Assembly (NCBI GenBank): GCA_963744105.1
Contig: CAVUSJ010000005.1
Span: 62,001-126,000, forward strand
Length of the DNA: 64,000 bases
From: DASUPK01 sp963744105
GTDB lineage: Bacteria; Actinomycetota; Thermoleophilia; Solirubrobacterales; 70-9
Direction: 5' to 3'
In this document: positions 22,862 through 32,718 of the stretch, in pieces
Position numbering within the stretch: the stretch's first letter is position 1
How the letters are laid out: each line of letters starts with the position of its first letter
Made by a program: the position numbers and the translations under genes
Notes under the pieces: model-generated
The model's input: the letters and a program-made list of their open reading frames with translations, nothing else
What the model was told of the DNA's origin: nothing
The model's database searches: none

Positions 22862-24348
22862 TCCTGAGTGGGAGGTGGCTCCTCGGCCGGCGGCTCCTCG
22901 GCGGATGCCTCCTCGGCGGCCGGCTCCTCCTCGGCGGCCGGCTCCTCCTCGGCGGCCGGCTCCTCTTCGGCAGGAGGTTCCTCCTCAGCCGGAGGTTCCT
23001 CCTCAGCGGGAGGCTCCTCGGCGGGCGCGACCTCGGCCTCGGGAGCTTCCGCCGGTGCGGGCTCGGCCTCAGGCTCGGCGGACGGAGCCGCGAGCTCGGC
23101 CTCAGCCTCGGGCACGTCTTCGATCACCACGTCGTCCGTGACCTCGCGGGTGGGAAGCTCCTGGCCCTCGACGCGCTTCACGCTGAGCGAGAGGCGGCGG
23201 CGGGAGTCGTCGACCTCGAGGATCTTCACCTGGAGCTCGTCGCCGGGCCTGACGACCTCGGCCGGGCTCTCGACGTGGTGCTGTGCAAGCTCGGAGATGT
23301 GGACCAGGCCCTCGACGCCGGGCAGGATCTGGACGAAGGCGCCGAAGGCGACGATCTTGGTGACCTTGCCCTCGACGACGTCGCCCTCCTTGTACTCGTT
23401 GAGGACCTTCTGCCACGGATCCTCCTGGGTCTGCTTCAGGCCCAGAGAGATGCGCTGGCGGTCGCGATCGATGTCGAGGACCTTCACCCGGACCGTGTCG
23501 CCGATCGAGACGACCTCGGACGGGTGGTTGACATGGCTCCAGGAGAGCTCGGAGATGTGGATCAGGCCATCGATGCCCTCCAGGTCCACGAAGGCGCCGA
23601 AGTCGACGATGTTGGAGATCTTGCCCTCGACCACCTGACCGGGCTCGAGGTTGCCCAGGATCTGCTCGCGGACCTCCTTGCGCTCCTCCTCGAGGACCGC
23701 GCGGCGGGAGAGCACGACGTTGTTGCGGGACCGGTTGAGCTCGATCACCTTGCACTCGAGCTTCTGGCCCATGAACTCGTCGAGGTTCTGGACGCGGCGG
23801 ATGTCGACCAGCGAGGCGGGCAGGAAGCCGCGGACGCCGAGATCGAGGATGAGGCCGCCCTTGACGACCTCGATCACGGTGCCCTCGACGGGCTCGCCCG
23901 AGTCGGCCGCCTTCTCGATCCGGCGCCAGGCCTTCTCGAAGCGGGCGCGCTTCTTGGAGAGGATCAGACGCCCCTCCTGGTCCTCCTTGGTGAGGACCAG
24001 CGCGTCTACGTCCTCGCCGAGCTCGACCTCCTCGGCCGGGTCGACCGACTTGCGGATCGAGAGCTCGTTCGAGGGGATTACGCCCTCGCTCTTGTAGCCG
24101 ATGTCCACCAAGACCTCGTCCTGGTCGATGCGCACGACCTTGCCGCTCACGACGTCCCCCTCGCTGAAGGGGTGAATCGTGGCGTCGTAGTTCGGGACGA
24201 GCTTGCCGTCGACCTCAATCAGGAAGTCGTCGGAGCTTGCGGCGCCGTTTCCGGCGCTCTGTGGCTGCTCGGTCTCGGGTTCGGGCGCCTGCTCAGGGGC
24301 CGTACTTGTGTCCGTCTCGGGCACGGCCGCAGAGTGTTGCAGACGCAT
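22858..24348 (-). CDS. rpsA: 30S ribosomal protein S1 with long acidic C-terminal tail
   Basis: A 496-residue protein with four S1 RNA-binding domains (about 60-130, 145-215, 232-302, 317-390), each with the G-x-V-x2-I/V-x3-G-x-F/A-V pattern. It helps mRNA bind to the 30S subunit. The N-terminal 40 residues are Pro/Glu-rich. The C-terminal about 85 residues are a Glu/Pro/Ala tail with six-residue repeats. The ATG 24348 start is the first in frame; GTG 24324 is possible. It heads the rpsA-coaE-slt operon and diverges from the FAD oxidoreductase gene across 59 bases. Confidence 0.95.
   Translation of the reverse strand: MRLQHSAAVPETDTSTAPEQAPEPETEQPQSAGNGAASSDDFLIEVDGKLVPNYDATIHPFSEGDVVSGKVVRIDQDEVLVDIGYKSEGVIPSNELSIRKSVDPAEEVELGEDVDALVLTKEDQEGRLILSKKRARFEKAWRRIEKAADSGEPVEGTVIEVVKGGLILDLGVRGFLPASLVDIRRVQNLDEFMGQKLECKVIELNRSRNNVVLSRRAVLEEERKEVREQILGNLEPGQVVEGKISNIVDFGAFVDLEGIDGLIHISELSWSHVNHPSEVVSIGDTVRVKVLDIDRDRQRISLGLKQTQEDPWQKVLNEYKEGDVVEGKVTKIVAFGAFVQILPGVEGLVHISELAQHHVESPAEVVRPGDELQVKILEVDDSRRRLSLSVKRVEGQELPTREVTDDVVIEDVPEAEAELAAPSAEPEAEPAPAEAPEAEVAPAEEPPAEEEPPAEEEPPAEEEPAAEEEPAAEEEPAAEEASAEEPPAEEPPPTQD
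22909..23016 (-). repeat. 18-bp tandem repeat encoding the S1 tail
   Basis: About six imperfect tandem copies of an 18-base unit (type CTCCTCCTCGGCGGCCGG on the plus strand) encode repeated Glu-Glu-Glu-Pro-Pro/Ala-Ala. The repeat length is a multiple of three, so copy number could change without breaking the frame. Confidence 0.8.
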
Positions 24349-24407
24349 GCGTAACGCACGGTTCAGCCGTGGCGAATCGGGGCGTCCTTCGGCTACCGTC
24401 TGCGCCC

Positions 24408-25544
24408 ATGCCCAAGCGCCAGACCAAGCGCGGCGATGAGCGCACGCCGCTGACCGGCAGCTACGACGTGATCGTGTGCGGCGCGAGCTTCGCCGGGCTC
24501 ACCGTGGCGCGTCAGCTGGCCGGCTCCGGAGCGCGCGTCCTGGTCCTGGATCGCTACGAGATCGGCGAACGTCAGACCTCCGCCTGCGGGATCCCCACGG
24601 CCTGGCTCGAGGCGATAGGCCTCGAGGGCTCCAAGCGTCAGGAGTTCGGCGAGCTGGTCGTGCACACGCCGCACGGGACCTCCCGCTACCAGCTCCCCTG
24701 GACCTTCTCCACCTTCGACTACCGGGAGCTCTGCGAGCTGCTCTGGGCGCAGTCGGACGCCGAGTTCGAGACCGCCAAGGTCAACGGGCGGTCCGGCGAG
24801 ACGGTCCACACCGACCGCGGGGACGTCTCCGCGCCCCTGATCGTCGATGCGCTCGGCTGGCGGCGGATCCTCGCCTCCGACGGGGGCTACCAGCCTCCCG
24901 ACGCGCCGCTCTCACGCGGCCTCGAGGTCCACCCCCATGGGGGCGGGCGCGATCTCGAGGTTTGGATCGACCGGCGCTACGTCCCGGCCGGCTACGGCTG
25001 GAGCTTCCCCGCTCGCGACGAGCAGCGAATCGGCGTGGGCTCCTTCGATCCCCGCTTCCACGTCAAGGACACGACCGTGCTGCTGGCGGAGGACCTGGAG
25101 CGGGATGCGGTCCGCTATCAGGGCAACTGGATCCCGCACAAGATCCGCAAGGGGACCGAGGACGGCGTCTTCTTCGTCGGCGACTCCGCCGGCCACTGCC
25201 TGCCGCTGACCGCGGAGGGAATCAGGACCGCCCTCTACTTCGGCATCAAGCTCGGGGACGAGCTGCGCGCCGTCGTGGAGGGTCGCCAGGACCACGAGGC
25301 GGCCCTGCGCGCCTACGGCGAGTTCGTCGACGAGCACGAGTGGAAGTTCCGCTGGCTGCTCCGGGCCCAGAAGCTCCTGCCGAAGCTCCCCGCCAGGGTC
25401 CAGCGCACCGTGATCCGCGCCTGCGGGCGCAAGCGCTTCGTCGACTGGGCGTTCGGGCACTACCTGCGGATCGCGCCGCCCGACTTTGCCGGGCCGGCAC
25501 CCGAGAAGAGTGGCGAGCGGGAGCCGCTCGAGGCCGCCGCGTAG
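24408..25544 (+). CDS. FAD-dependent oxidoreductase, geranylgeranyl-reductase/PHBH-like
   Basis: A 378-residue flavoprotein. The FAD-binding Rossmann motif is VIVCGASFAGLTVARQLAG (G-x-S-x2-G variant) followed by VLVLDRYEIGER; the second FAD site is VFFVGDSAGHCLPLTAEGI near 260. The SACG segment after the first helix is typical of the geranylgeranyl reductase family, which saturates isoprenoid chains (menaquinone or archaetidyl-type lipids). The substrate here is unproven. The ATG start is 60 bases from the rpsA start on the other strand. A small antisense gene overlaps its last 85 bases. Confidence 0.85.
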   Translation: MPKRQTKRGDERTPLTGSYDVIVCGASFAGLTVARQLAGSGARVLVLDRYEIGERQTSACGIPTAWLEAIGLEGSKRQEFGELVVHTPHGTSRYQLPWTFSTFDYRELCELLWAQSDAEFETAKVNGRSGETVHTDRGDVSAPLIVDALGWRRILASDGGYQPPDAPLSRGLEVHPHGGGRDLEVWIDRRYVPAGYGWSFPARDEQRIGVGSFDPRFHVKDTTVLLAEDLERDAVRYQGNWIPHKIRKGTEDGVFFVGDSAGHCLPLTAEGIRTALYFGIKLGDELRAVVEGRQDHEAALRAYGEFVDEHEWKFRWLLRAQKLLPKLPARVQRTVIRACGRKRFVDWAFGHYLRIAPPDFAGPAPEKSGEREPLEAAA

Positions 25545-25636
25545 CTAGAAGCGTCGCCGCTCTCGGCGAAGAAGACGTACATCGCGACCGCGCCGAGGCA
25601 GATCACCGAGAGCGGTCCGAGCATCCTGCTCAACAT
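25460..25636 (-). CDS. Predicted small membrane protein (58 aa) overlapping the FAD gene 3' end antisense
   Basis: The frame from ATG 25636 encodes MLSRMLGPLSVICLGAVAMY, then VFFAESGD and a Ser/Ala/Gly-rich tail ending GGAIRR. It would have one TM helix (residues 6-24). A near-perfect ribosome-binding site, AGGAGGTGACC, sits four bases before the ATG. The last 85 bases are antisense to the 3' end of the flavoprotein gene, so the tail sequence may be constrained by that gene. The strong Shine-Dalgarno sequence is the main argument for expression; the function is unknown. Confidence 0.5.
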   Translation of the reverse strand: MLSRMLGPLSVICLGAVAMYVFFAESGDASSYAAASSGSRSPLFSGAGPAKSGGAIRR

Positions 25637-25655
25637 CGGTCACCTCCTGTGACCG
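25637..25655 (-). promoter_or_regulatory. Hairpin holding the Shine-Dalgarno of the 58-aa gene
   Basis: CGGTCAC (25637-25643) and GTGACCG (25649-25655) pair as a perfect 7-bp stem, leaving CTCCT (AGGAG on the mRNA) in the loop. The Shine-Dalgarno sequence is thus presented in or hidden by a hairpin, which could tune translation. It could equally be an operator palindrome. Confidence 0.5.
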
Positions 25656-25716
25656 GGGATTGACCCCTCGAATCTAACCCCGTGCCCGGACCCGGGTCAT
25701 CGGTGAAGAGCCGCAG

Positions 25717-26154
25717 TCAGCGGACGATCAGGTAGGTACCGGCGAGCAGCAGCAGAATTCCCACCACCCTGGTCGACGTGATCGGCTGCTGCTCCAGGCC
25801 GAGGAAGCCGATCTGGTCGAGCACCACCGAGGTGGTGAGCTGGCCCGTAACCGTCGCCGCGGCGACCGCTCCGGCGCCGATCTGGCTGACCAGGACGAGG
25901 GCCGAGAAGACGTACGCCGCGCCGAGCACCCCGCCGAGCAGGTAGTACCACTGGACGTGGGCGGCCTCGCCGAGGCCACCCGCCTTGCCGCTGACGCTGA
26001 CGATCGCCGCGAGCAGCACGGTGCCCACCGCGAAGGAGACCGTGGCCGCGGCGAAGCTGCCGGTCGACTTGCCGAGCCCTGCGTTGATCGGCGCCTGCAG
26101 AGCGATGCACCCGCCGACCACCGCCATGATCAAGACCGCGAAGCCCCTGTCCAT
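25717..26154 (-). CDS. DMT-family transporter, DUF606/YdcZ type
   Basis: A 145-residue protein with five hydrophobic helices. Typical family patterns are GGCIALQAPINAGLGKSTGS at the start and GQLTTSVVLDQIGFLG with the acidic residue in the fourth helix. YdcZ proteins are half-size members of the drug/metabolite transporter superfamily and probably work as homo- or heterodimers; the substrate is unknown. The gene lies 29 bases downstream of polA on the same strand, so it may be read from the same transcript. Confidence 0.87.
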   Translation of the reverse strand: MDRGFAVLIMAVVGGCIALQAPINAGLGKSTGSFAAATVSFAVGTVLLAAIVSVSGKAGGLGEAAHVQWYYLLGGVLGAAYVFSALVLVSQIGAGAVAAATVTGQLTTSVVLDQIGFLGLEQQPITSTRVVGILLLLAGTYLIVR

Positions 26155-26183
26155 ACGCGGATCCTCTCAGACGATCAGTGCGG

Positions 26184-28829
26184 CTACTTCGCGGCCAGCC
26201 AGTCCTTGCCGACGCCGACGTCGACCGCCAGCGGAGGGTCGAGCGGGAAGGCGCCGCACATGGCCTTCTCGACCAGCGTGGCGGCGGCGTCCATCTCGTC
26301 CGTCGGGCCCTCGAAGAGGAGCTCGTCGTGAATCTGGAGGACGAGGCGGGTCTCCAGGTCGGACTTCTCGAGCTGATGCTGGGCCTCGACCATCGCGATC
26401 TTGATGATGTCCGCGGAGGTGCCCTGGATCGGCATGTTCACCGCGAGGCGCTCGCCCTGGCCGCGCACCTGCGGCCGGCCTGAGCGGAGCTCGGGGATCG
26501 GGCGGCGCCGGCCGAGCAGGGTGCTGACGTAGCCCTCCTTCTTGGCGAACTCGATGGTCTCTTCGATGTATCGCTTGACCGCCGGGAAGCGCTCGAAGTA
26601 GCGGTCGATGTAGGCCTGGGCCTCCTCCTGCTCGATGTTGAGGCGGTCGGCGAGGCCGTACGCGCTGAGGCCGTAGGCGATGCCGTAATTGACCATCTTG
26701 GCCTTCGAGCGCTCGCCGGGGCTGACCTTATTCGGGTCGGCGCCGATGATCCCCGCGGCGGTCGCGGCGTGGATGTCCTCGCCGCGGGAGAAGATCTCCT
26801 TGAGGGCGTCCTCGCCGGCGATGTGCGCGAGGATCCGCAGCTCGATCTGGTTGTAGTCCGCGGAGAGCAGGCGCTGGCCGCGGGGCGCGACGAAGCACGA
26901 CCGGATCGGGCGGCCCTCGTCGCTGCGGATCGGGATGTTCTGGAGATTGGGGTTCGTGCTGGAGAGCCGGCCGGTGGCGGTGGCGGTCTGGTTGAAGGTG
27001 GTGTGCAGGCGGCCGGTGTCGGTGTCGATCAGCTCCGGGAGAGCGTCGAGGTAGGTGCTCTTCAGCTTGGTGAGCTCGCGCCACTGCTCGACCTTCTCGA
27101 CGATCGGGTGCTCGTCGCGGATCTGGGAGAGGACGCGGGCGTCGGTGGAGAAGCCGGTCTTGCCGCGGCGCTTCTTGGTCAGGCCGAGCTCATCGAAGAG
27201 GACCTCGGCGAGCTGCTGCGGGGAGCCGATCGTGAACTCGTGCCCGGCCTGCTCGAAGATCTCGGCCTGGAGGGTCTCGATTCGCTGCTCGAATCCCTCG
27301 CCGATGTCCGCGAGCCGCTTCTTGTCGAGAAGGACGCCATTCTGCTCCATCGAGGCGAGGACCTCGATCAGGGGCATCTCGACCTCGTCCATGAGCTTCT
27401 CGAGGCCACCGTCCTCGATCCCCTTGCGCTGGAGCTGGGCGATCTCCCAGACCAGGCGAGCCTCCGCGGCCGGATCGGGCGGGGGCTCCTCCCCCAGCTC
27501 GAGCTGGTCGCCGTCGGCGCTCTCGGAGTTCTTCGGCGCGGCGGCCAGGCCACGCTGGGCGGCGATGTCGATCAGGTCGTAGGTGCGGCGGGCGGGGTCG
27601 AGGAGGTAGGCGCCGACCATCGTGTCGTGGCGGAGGTCCAGTCCGTCGCCGGCGGCCGCCAGCAGGCCGTGGCGGGCTCCGCCGCCGAGGCTCTTCAGGT
27701 CGTGGCCGATCAGGCGGCGCTCACCGAGCGCCTCGACCAGCTTGCCGAGGTCGGGGCACCCGCCCTCGACCAGCTTCTTGCCGTCGTAGCCGGACCATGT
27801 CTCGCCCTCGATCGCCAGCGCGATCTCGCCCTCGGCGAGGTCTGAGATCGAGCCCGCCTCCGCGGTCGCGTCGAGCTCCTCGTCCACCTTCGCGTCCGGG
27901 ATGAAGTCCGCACCGAGCTCTTCTTCGAGGCGCTCGAGAATGACGCGCAACTCGAACTCGCGGGCGACCTCACGCAGCCTGCTGCGGTCCATCTGCTTCG
28001 AGCAGAGGTCATCGAGGTCGAGCTCGATGTCGATGTCCGTGATCGCCGTGGCCAACTGCTTCGAGATGCGGGCGTCCTCGGCGTGGTTGGTGAGGTTCTC
28101 CTTGCGCTTGGCGCCGGAGATCTTGTCGATGTTCGCCAGGACTCCCTCGAGGTCGCCGTACTCCTGGAGGAGCTGGGCCGCCGTCTTGTCGCCGATGCCG
28201 GGGACGCCGGGGATGTTGTCCGAGGTGTCGCCCTTCAGGCCGATCAGATCGGTGACCAGCTCGGGCGGGACGCCGTAGCGATCGACGACGCCCTCGCTGT
28301 CGTAGATCTTGGTGTCGGTGACGCCGCGCGAGGTGGTCATCACGCGGACGCCCTTCTCAACCAGCTGGTAGACGTCGCGGTCGCCCGAGACGACCATCAC
28401 GTCGAGGTTCTGCTCGCGGGCGCGCTTGGTGAGCGAGGCGATGACGTCGTCGGCCTCGTAGCCGTCCACCTTGATGTTGGTGAAGCCGAACGCCTCGGCC
28501 AGCGGCATCAGGTGGGGCCACTGGTCGCGGAGGAGGTCCGGGCGGGGCTTGCGCTGCGACTTGTAGGGCTCGTAGGTGAGCTCGCGGCCCGACCAGCCGG
28601 CGTCCCAGCAGACGACCACGGCGGTGGGATCGTGGTCGATCAGCATCTTGGCGAACATCGAGGCGAGGCCGTAGATGGCGTTGGTGGGCCGACCATCGTG
28701 GGTCGCGATCGACTCGGGGAGGGCGAAGAAGGCGCGGTAGGCGAGCGAGTTGCCGTCGATCAGGAAGAGCTCACCGTCCGGCTTCTTGGCACGTCCCTTC
28801 GCGTCCGCCTTGGTCTTGGTCGCGGGCAT
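26184..28829 (-). CDS. polA: DNA polymerase I
   Basis: An 881-residue family A polymerase for Okazaki-fragment maturation and repair. The N-terminal 5'-3' exonuclease (about 18-300) has the metal ligands in LIDGNSLAYRAF and VDGYEADD. The central 3'-5' exonuclease domain lacks the acidic DxE of motif I (AIEGE instead), so proofreading is expected to be inactive. The polymerase motifs are SADYNQIELRILAH (A), KMVNYGIAYGLSAYG (B) and QIHDELLFE (C). Motif B has Tyr at the position of E. coli Phe762, a change known to allow dideoxynucleotide use. Confidence 0.97.
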   Translation of the reverse strand: MPATKTKADAKGRAKKPDGELFLIDGNSLAYRAFFALPESIATHDGRPTNAIYGLASMFAKMLIDHDPTAVVVCWDAGWSGRELTYEPYKSQRKPRPDLLRDQWPHLMPLAEAFGFTNIKVDGYEADDVIASLTKRAREQNLDVMVVSGDRDVYQLVEKGVRVMTTSRGVTDTKIYDSEGVVDRYGVPPELVTDLIGLKGDTSDNIPGVPGIGDKTAAQLLQEYGDLEGVLANIDKISGAKRKENLTNHAEDARISKQLATAITDIDIELDLDDLCSKQMDRSRLREVAREFELRVILERLEEELGADFIPDAKVDEELDATAEAGSISDLAEGEIALAIEGETWSGYDGKKLVEGGCPDLGKLVEALGERRLIGHDLKSLGGGARHGLLAAAGDGLDLRHDTMVGAYLLDPARRTYDLIDIAAQRGLAAAPKNSESADGDQLELGEEPPPDPAAEARLVWEIAQLQRKGIEDGGLEKLMDEVEMPLIEVLASMEQNGVLLDKKRLADIGEGFEQRIETLQAEIFEQAGHEFTIGSPQQLAEVLFDELGLTKKRRGKTGFSTDARVLSQIRDEHPIVEKVEQWRELTKLKSTYLDALPELIDTDTGRLHTTFNQTATATGRLSSTNPNLQNIPIRSDEGRPIRSCFVAPRGQRLLSADYNQIELRILAHIAGEDALKEIFSRGEDIHAATAAGIIGADPNKVSPGERSKAKMVNYGIAYGLSAYGLADRLNIEQEEAQAYIDRYFERFPAVKRYIEETIEFAKKEGYVSTLLGRRRPIPELRSGRPQVRGQGERLAVNMPIQGTSADIIKIAMVEAQHQLEKSDLETRLVLQIHDELLFEGPTDEMDAAATLVEKAMCGAFPLDPPLAVDVGVGKDWLAAK

Positions 28830-28868
28830 ACCACGATCCTACGCGGCGCCGTCGTCGTCGCCGAGCGG

Positions 28869-29936
28869 CTAGAGCGCGGGTATCCGCACCTTCCGGGTCA
28901 GGGTCTTGACGTTGCCCTGACCATCCTCGATGGTGAGCTTGACCGCGATCCGCTTGCCCGTCAGACCCCGCCCCACCGGAAACGAGAGTGTCCGCTTTCC
29001 GGGGGCATATCCATCGGTCCGGCGCTTGGCCAGGGACCGCTTCCGGTGCCGCAGCAGGCCGCTCACGGCGACGTATTCGCGGGCCTTGACCCGGGCCTTC
29101 AGACGAGCCTTGGCGCCGCTGAGGTCGAAATGGACCGAGGCGAGTGACGCCGACACGGAGGAGTCGATCTCCTCGCCTGGAGCGAGCTCGTAGAGCCCCT
29201 GGGGCGGGTTGGCGTTGACGACGCGACCGGGTTCACAGGTCGCGCGGAACGGAGCAAAGCGGGTCGTCGGGTGGTGCGCCTCAAAGCGGTAGACCCCCGT
29301 GGGCACGACGGGCCAGACGACACCGCCGTCGATCGAGGACTCGCTTCGCGAGGAGTCCGGGATCACGGACTCGTTGAAGTAGACGGGGGTCGGCAGGGCC
29401 GGGCTGGCGCTGGCCGTCGCCCCCGCGACGCCGTGGGCGCCGTAGGCGACGAAGTCGTTGAAGCTCAGGTTGCGCACATTGATCGTGCTGAACGTCGAGA
29501 CCACCGCGCAGCTGATCAGCTGGTCGTTCGCATCGCGCGGCGCCTTGAGGATCGCCGCGAGCCCGTCGTATGCCCCGTCGGTGGGCATCTGGAAGTTGAC
29601 CCGCTGGAGATCCCTGCCCTGGCTCACGTACGTCTGCAAATAGATGCGGTGGTGGCCCGGAGCGTCGGCGTACGGCGTGAACCTGGTGCCGTCCGGGACC
29701 AGCAAGTCGTAGCTCCCGTCGGCCCCCGACTGGGCGCTCAGGGCCGGAAGCTCGGCGACCCTCACCGTGGCTCCGGCGATCGGATTCTGGTTGTCGAACG
29801 TGTAAACGGTGCCGCTGACGTGGATCGGGGGCAAGGGCCCCTTCCCCTTCGCCAGGGCACCACCCGCAGAGGCCAGACAGAACACGGCGAGCAGTGCGGC
29901 GGCGATTCCGGCGCGCGCGAGCAGAGGGCGAGTCAT
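28869..29936 (-). CDS. Secreted protein with carboxypeptidase-regulatory-like beta domain
   Basis: A 355-residue exported protein. The signal peptide spans 1-29 (AALLAVFCLASAGGALA). Residues 38-110 form a CarboxypepD_reg-like (transthyretin) beta sandwich: VSGTVYTFDNQNPIAGATVR, then SGADGSYDLLVPDG. The C-terminal 100 residues are a second beta domain with repeated basic KARVKAREY and GKRIAVKLTI. A conserved Cys pair (ISCAVVS, ATCEPG) could form a disulphide. The function is unknown; adhesion or surface structure is plausible. It diverges from malic enzyme across 129 bases. Confidence 0.75.
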   Translation of the reverse strand: MTRPLLARAGIAAALLAVFCLASAGGALAKGKGPLPPIHVSGTVYTFDNQNPIAGATVRVAELPALSAQSGADGSYDLLVPDGTRFTPYADAPGHHRIYLQTYVSQGRDLQRVNFQMPTDGAYDGLAAILKAPRDANDQLISCAVVSTFSTINVRNLSFNDFVAYGAHGVAGATASASPALPTPVYFNESVIPDSSRSESSIDGGVVWPVVPTGVYRFEAHHPTTRFAPFRATCEPGRVVNANPPQGLYELAPGEEIDSSVSASLASVHFDLSGAKARLKARVKAREYVAVSGLLRHRKRSLAKRRTDGYAPGKRTLSFPVGRGLTGKRIAVKLTIEDGQGNVKTLTRKVRIPAL

Positions 29937-30065
29937 CGGACGAACTCCATTTCGTCAGGCCTGCAAAGGGGCCGCTCTTCAGGCTTCCGGCCTGAGCGGG
30001 GGCGCCAGCGTAGCGGGTCGGCGGAGAGCAACCGGACGAGCGCCGCCGCCTATGATCGGCGCCCA

Positions 30066-31549
<1,484 letters not shown>

Positions 31550-31553
<4 letters not shown>

Positions 31554-32170
31554 CGGCTCGCCGGCAGTAGCCACGGCGGCGGCTTCACCAGGATCCGCGC
31601 CGCCCACAGGAAGCAGAGCGCCCCGACCAGCGTCATCGACGTGGCCAGCGCGGCGTTGAGCATCTCGTCGGTGTCGGGGACGACGTAGGCGGCGACGGCC
31701 GAGATCCCGAAGGCGATCGAGCCAACGAGGTTGAGCGTCGCCGAGCGCCGCACCAGGAGCACCGCGTGAAGCACCGCCAACTCGGCCAGCACGCTGGCCA
31801 CCAGGAAGCAGATGGATCCGAAGATATCGGGCGACCAGACCAACAGGTTCGAGGTGTGGGTCTCGAAGTGGTGGTACATCCCGAAGAAGGTGGTGACGTT
31901 GAAGAACAGCGTCCCCACCCACTGGACCCCGGCCGCCCAGACCTCCTTCCCCTGCCCGCGTGCGACCCGCAACTGCTCGGACGCGGCGGTCGTGAAGAAG
32001 ATCGAGCCGACGAAATAGATCACGCCCACGGCCCTGTCCGAGATGCTCGACGCATCCGGCAGCGACGCCACCGCGAAGCAGCTCGAGCCGATCATGAACA
32101 GCACCCCGATCCGCCGCGCGTCGCCCTTCGCGGCCCCCGCGCTGATCGCAGCGGCCGATCCGGCGCTCAT
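31550..32170 (-). CDS. Multi-pass membrane protein, YrhK-like
   Basis: A 206-residue protein with six hydrophobic helices. The pattern GVIYFVGSIFFTTAASEQLRVA followed by VGTLFFNVTTFFGMYHHF resembles YrhK-domain proteins, a family of unknown function. I set the start at ATG 32170 because it overlaps the upstream acetyltransferase stop as ATGA; a longer in-frame start would lie inside that gene. It converges on malic enzyme with a four-base overlap of stops. Confidence 0.7.
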
Positions 32171-32676
32171 CGCGGGACCTGTGTCCGGTATCGGACCTCG
32201 GTGAAGGTGCTTCCCGCGAAGGTCTTCTCGCGCGTCGCCCCATCGCGCTCCCAGCCCAGCGCCTCGTAGAAGCCCTGGGAGGTGTTCCACTCCGCCGTCC
32301 ACAGCGTGACCTCGCGGAACCCCCGCTCCCGCAGCTCCGCCATCGCCGCGTCCAGCAGGGCCCGTCCCAGCCCCCGGCGCCAGGAGGCCGGCTCGGTGTA
32401 AAGCCGGTCGAGCAGCGCGACCCGCGCGGGGTCGGAGTCCCTGTCCGGGCTCCGGCAGAGCACCGCCAAGGCAGCGACCTGCCCGCGCCGCTCGGCGACG
32501 AGGACGAGCAGATCCGGGTTCGAGATCCAGCGCTCCCAGTCGTCGGAGGGAGACGTCACCCCCGTGAGGCCCACCGGCGAGAGGTGCCGCGCCCACGCCG
32601 CTCGGCCGGAGGACAGGTAGATCTCACTCAGGCGGGCGCCCTCTCCAGGCTTGGCTCGTCTGACGGTGTCCGGCAT
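32167..32676 (-). CDS. GNAT-family N-acetyltransferase
   Basis: A 169-residue acyl-CoA transferase fold. Motif A, which binds acetyl-CoA, is seen as LYTEPASWRRGLGRALLDAA (R-R-G-L-G), preceded by the substrate strand LLVLVAERRGQVAALAV. The C-terminal motif is GFYEALGWERDGATRE. The substrate is not predictable. It is co-translated with the YrhK-like membrane protein through an ATGA overlap and faces the SDR gene at 32719 head-to-head. Confidence 0.88.
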   Translation of the reverse strand: MPDTVRRAKPGEGARLSEIYLSSGRAAWARHLSPVGLTGVTSPSDDWERWISNPDLLVLVAERRGQVAALAVLCRSPDRDSDPARVALLDRLYTEPASWRRGLGRALLDAAMAELRERGFREVTLWTAEWNTSQGFYEALGWERDGATREKTFAGSTFTEVRYRTQVPR

Positions 32677-32718
32677 CGCCGCGGGAACCTAGCGCGAGGC
32701 GGCTAGCATCCGCCGCCG

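Noticed and set aside
29271..30065. Long N-terminal extension of malic enzyme
   Set aside because: It covers the secreted-protein gene on the other strand and continues through its promoter; the ACT domain begins correctly at 30066.
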